Under the pieces are notes generated by a model. It did not search any database, was not told where the DNA came from, and was given only the letters and a program-made list of their open reading frames with translations. A DNA stretch of 64,000 nt from contig NC_087072.1 in NCBI RefSeq assembly GCF_026151205.1, positions 6,806,084 through 6,870,083 on the forward strand, given 5' to 3'. This stretch comes from Bolinopsis microptera. Taxonomy: Eukaryota > Ctenophora > Tentaculata > Lobata > Bolinopsidae. Numbering within the stretch: position 1 is the stretch's first letter; the number at the start of each line of letters is the position of its first letter. Below are positions 61,482 through 64,000 of the stretch, piece after piece. The position numbers and the translations under genes were made by a program.

Positions 61482-62856
61482 TGTTAGATAGGGGTATATG
61501 TGAATTGAGCCCGTGATCAGGTTTGCTATATCTCTCGGCCTTGTATTTTGGTATTTTATAGAATTGTTTTAGTTTTTACTGAAAGCTGGGTAGTCGATCT
61601 AGACTGGTAGACAGATAAGTTTGAAGTCTTTATCAATAGGTTGCAATGTCCCACGGCGTGAAGCTGTAGGTAGTATTTTAAGTCTTCGTAATGTAGTAGT
61701 TATTTAGAGTTGTGTATGTTCCGGTGGGAAAAGCTGTGGCTTAAAGATTGTTAAAGTTTCATATTTATTAGAGCTTATAGTTAAAAGAATTACTTAAAAG
61801 TATTTTAACAGCATTGATTTTTTGATTATTGTGTTGTACACTCTAGCCGAGGTTGTTACAAGAGTCCATGAGAACCAGCTCAGCCTTCAACTCCCAAAGA
61901 CCTGTCAACAAGCACGACTACAAAAAGGGGAAGCTCGCCTTCCGCCTTCGCTTTCGCCTTCAGCATTCATGTTCCTATCATGGCCGGGGTCTTGCTCTGC
62001 TGTATACGTTCTCTCTCCACATGTTAATCTTATCATAATACGATTCCTGCATACTTAGTACTACTGTTCCCGATTGATCCTTCAAGGAATTTGGCTTTGG
62101 AGTTTTGCCTTCCTGAGGCAATATGACGGTGATACCCACCCACTTGCTCGGCCTGTCCTCAACCTAAGCTTCCACTGTAGGCATTGCTTTATTGATTCCC
62201 CCTCTTCCTCGAGAAACACCGTGCGTCTCTATGTTAGACTCCGTGATGACCATGCAAGATGGTTAGTTCTAGTTGACATTCCAACTATATGAAAAGGTCC
62301 AGATCGCCACTTTATATTCTTAATTCTTGAGAGAGAGTGATACGGAACAGCAACCTCGTGAATCATCCTATTTAATCGCTTCACCTCGCCACATTCGCCT
62401 ACTTTTCATTTATTGGGGTAAAGGACATTATGACATAAGTTTTGAGATATGAGAGATAAATTAATATTTAGTCCTATTTAACCTATTATTTTACAACCCT
62501 TTATTAACTTTGGTTTATATTGTTATCTATATCTTCAGATTATATATTCACATAATTTGATGTCCTAATTACAATAGAAATTACTGTCCAAATTGTATCT
62601 GTACCACGAGAGTTTGGGCTGTGGGACTACTTCACAGAGAGATGTCTCAAACGGATAAGGACTTCCATAAACATCGGAGCTTGGAATTTCCATTACTTAG
62701 TAAATAGGAGCACATTAATCGTAGTTAATTTAATTCATAACACAAAGTTATGAAATATAATAAATAAATTATCTCTAGAAGTCATGGAATTTGGAGCTTT
62801 TTAAATTGGCCGTTATGAAGTGGTCGTGCTGAAAAACCGAGTACGACAGTTAAACA
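61482..62856 (+). repeat. 3' LTR, unit 3
   Basis: About 1.38 kb; tip GAGTACGACAGTTAAACA, the downstream variant. Confidence 0.8.
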
Positions 62857-63123
62857 AGCACATGCTACGAAGTAGCGCGCGCAGGGCCAGATTTGCTCTA
62901 ACCAGTGACATCTCCGCTTGCAGTAGCGCGCGACTTGTGGTAACAAGCGCGTCACGCATACGCGTAGACCACAGGCTTGATGAAGGGGCCAGATCATTAC
63001 AGTGTGTCAATACTGTGACTAGGATAAGGACCCGAGTGCCTGTTCGCTTTTTTCGGACCCCTGGTGACAACTACTCTTGATAATTGCTCTACAACATTGA
63101 TATTTATTGTAGGTTTTTTAAAT

Positions 63124-63249
63124 TACCAGGGCACGAGACGCCGAGTTGGAAGATGGAGTGACTGGACCGTCGACGGTCCAATATGGAACTATATATTGTA
63201 CAGAGTATTCACCCGTTAAATATTTGTATCCACTCGGCGGGTCTTGGTA
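63124..63249. repeat. Hairpin element, unit 3
   Basis: TACCAGGGCACGAGACGCCG and the right arm ending GTCTTGGTA; the loop has an intact GGACCGTCGACGGTCC palindrome and CACCCGTTAAAT. Confidence 0.65.
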
Positions 63250-63739
63250 GGTTATAGTTAGTACTATATACAAATACAAATACTGTAGGATGCTTAAAAA
63301 GACAATCTTTAAGTTTAATTTTAATGAAAGAAAAATATCACATATTCAATATTACATCTATATCAATAATTAACAAAGTACACTTTAAAATTTTGTTGAT
63401 ATATTGACCAAATCTATTAACAATTAATCTAGTTATTCTTGCAGTAGTATAATAGGTAGTAATAGTTATTTATATTGTCACACTGAAGGTTAGGATTTTG
63501 TAATGTCCGGTAGGGCGTAGCACCACTTTAAATTAATAGTTTGCGTTATTTAAAAATACCGTTTTCAACTGAGGGGGGGGGGATATTCTTGAACTCAGTA
63601 AGTCAAAGTGATACCGTCATGATAAAATTTATATCTCATCAATGGCAAGCACAGAGAAACTTAAATTGAGCCTCCTAATGAAAAACTCATGATTGAAATA
63701 ATTATTCAAGCTTGAAGCTACACAAAGTCTTTCTAAACA

Positions 63740-63926
63740 ATAAATTTACACCTAGAATTAGCAGTCATTTTGACCATTTCAAACAAACAGCACTTGCTGA
63801 TTTAGTCTTTTTGACTTGATGAGGCTCTGATAGTTTTGTAAGATCTGATAGAGGTGGAAGTGGGGGGAGAGAGTTGATTTGTTGCTAAGAAACGGTCGAG
63901 GACGCACTAATTTAACCGGCGTCTCC
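63740..63926 (-). CDS. Gene B last exon, unit 3 copy
   Basis: Acceptor TTTTTTCATCTCACAG precedes 63926. In one frame the copy is open for over 40 codons: VRPRPFLSNKSTLSPHF, then YQSLIKSKRLNQQVLFV and a stop. It supports the exon at 22429-22628 and shows that its coding frame is still undecided. Upstream exons lie outside the window. Confidence 0.4.
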
Positions 63927-64000
63927 CTGTGAGATGAAAAAAGTTAGGCGAGTATATAACAGGATCCTGGATGTTTGAAATTTATGAAGTTATTTAGTTG

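Larger units (their letters stand above)
56739..62856 (+). mobile_element. Non-autonomous LTR retroelement, unit 3 copy
   Basis: LTR start TGTTAGATTGGG preceded by CAC (the AG of the duplication is garbled), internal region from about 58123, GGGGAGA tract at 61475-61481, and 3' LTR ending TTAAACA with AGCAC at 62857-62861. About 6118 bp. Structure as in units 1 and 2. Confidence 0.87.
54362..64000 (+). repeat. Tandem unit 3, partial
   Basis: Matches the first 9.6 kb of units 1 and 2, through the LTR element, the core repeat, the hairpin and the gene B last exon, then is cut by the window end. Confidence 0.9.

Noticed and set aside
62782..63080. Three overlapping ORFs on both strands in unit 3
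   Set aside because: They read the palindromic GC-rich core repeat; unit 1 and 2 equivalents are closed.
13068..64000. CRISPR array or bacterial defence island
   Set aside because: Repeats are 20 kb, 1.4 kb or 100 bp, not short repeats with spacers; no bacterial gene structure is present.
1..64000. tRNA and rRNA genes
   Set aside because: No cloverleaf with a TTC-A box B or conserved rRNA words was found by eye; a covariance-model search would be needed to exclude them.

Overview
The window looks like non-coding-rich, AT-rich eukaryotic DNA, probably from an invertebrate animal; I cannot name the species. Nothing suggests bacteria: no operons, no ribosome-binding sites, and the longest ORF is 129 codons. 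Coding signal appears only as short blocks flanked by GT/AG splice signals, all on the minus strand, and repeats dominate. The sequence reads like an unpolished long-read assembly. Repeat copies differ mainly by one-base indels and scattered substitutions, and some stretches collapse into homopolymer runs, so frames break often and copies must be compared to see structure.

Layout. 1-829 is the 3' part of an LTR that abuts (and seems inserted in) a 453-bp fold-back element at 830-1282. About 1480-10160 is low-complexity, homopolymer-ridden sequence of doubtful accuracy. 10160-13067 is cleaner, apparently single-copy DNA. From 13068 to the end the window is a head-to-tail tandem array of a roughly 20.5-kb unit: unit 1 at 13068-33089, unit 2 at 33511-54059, unit 3 from 54362 past the window end. 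The two spacers between units (33090-33510 and 54060-54361) are unlike each other in direct orientation.

Each unit holds a complete 6.1-kb LTR retroelement without recognisable gag or pol. Its direct LTRs are about 1.37 kb (TGTTA...TTAACA), a purine tract precedes the 3' LTR, its internal region has a ~100-bp minisatellite, and it is flanked by the target duplication AGCAC. AGCAC is legible on both sides in units 1 and 2 and at the 3' side in unit 3, so one insertion was copied with the whole unit, either by segmental amplification or by a sequencing/assembly artefact. Downstream of the element each unit has a 120-bp hairpin and then about 11 kb in which the minus strand carries candidate exons of at least two unknown genes. 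Gene A occupies about 33035-32150 and gene B candidates lie between 31965 and 22429 in unit 1. A 150-bp hAT-like MITE lies within this part.

The best candidates for something undescribed are the non-autonomous LTR element, the fold-back/hairpin repeat family it inserts into, the 20-kb tandem amplification itself, and the unidentified genes carried by it. None can be tied to a known system from sequence reading alone.
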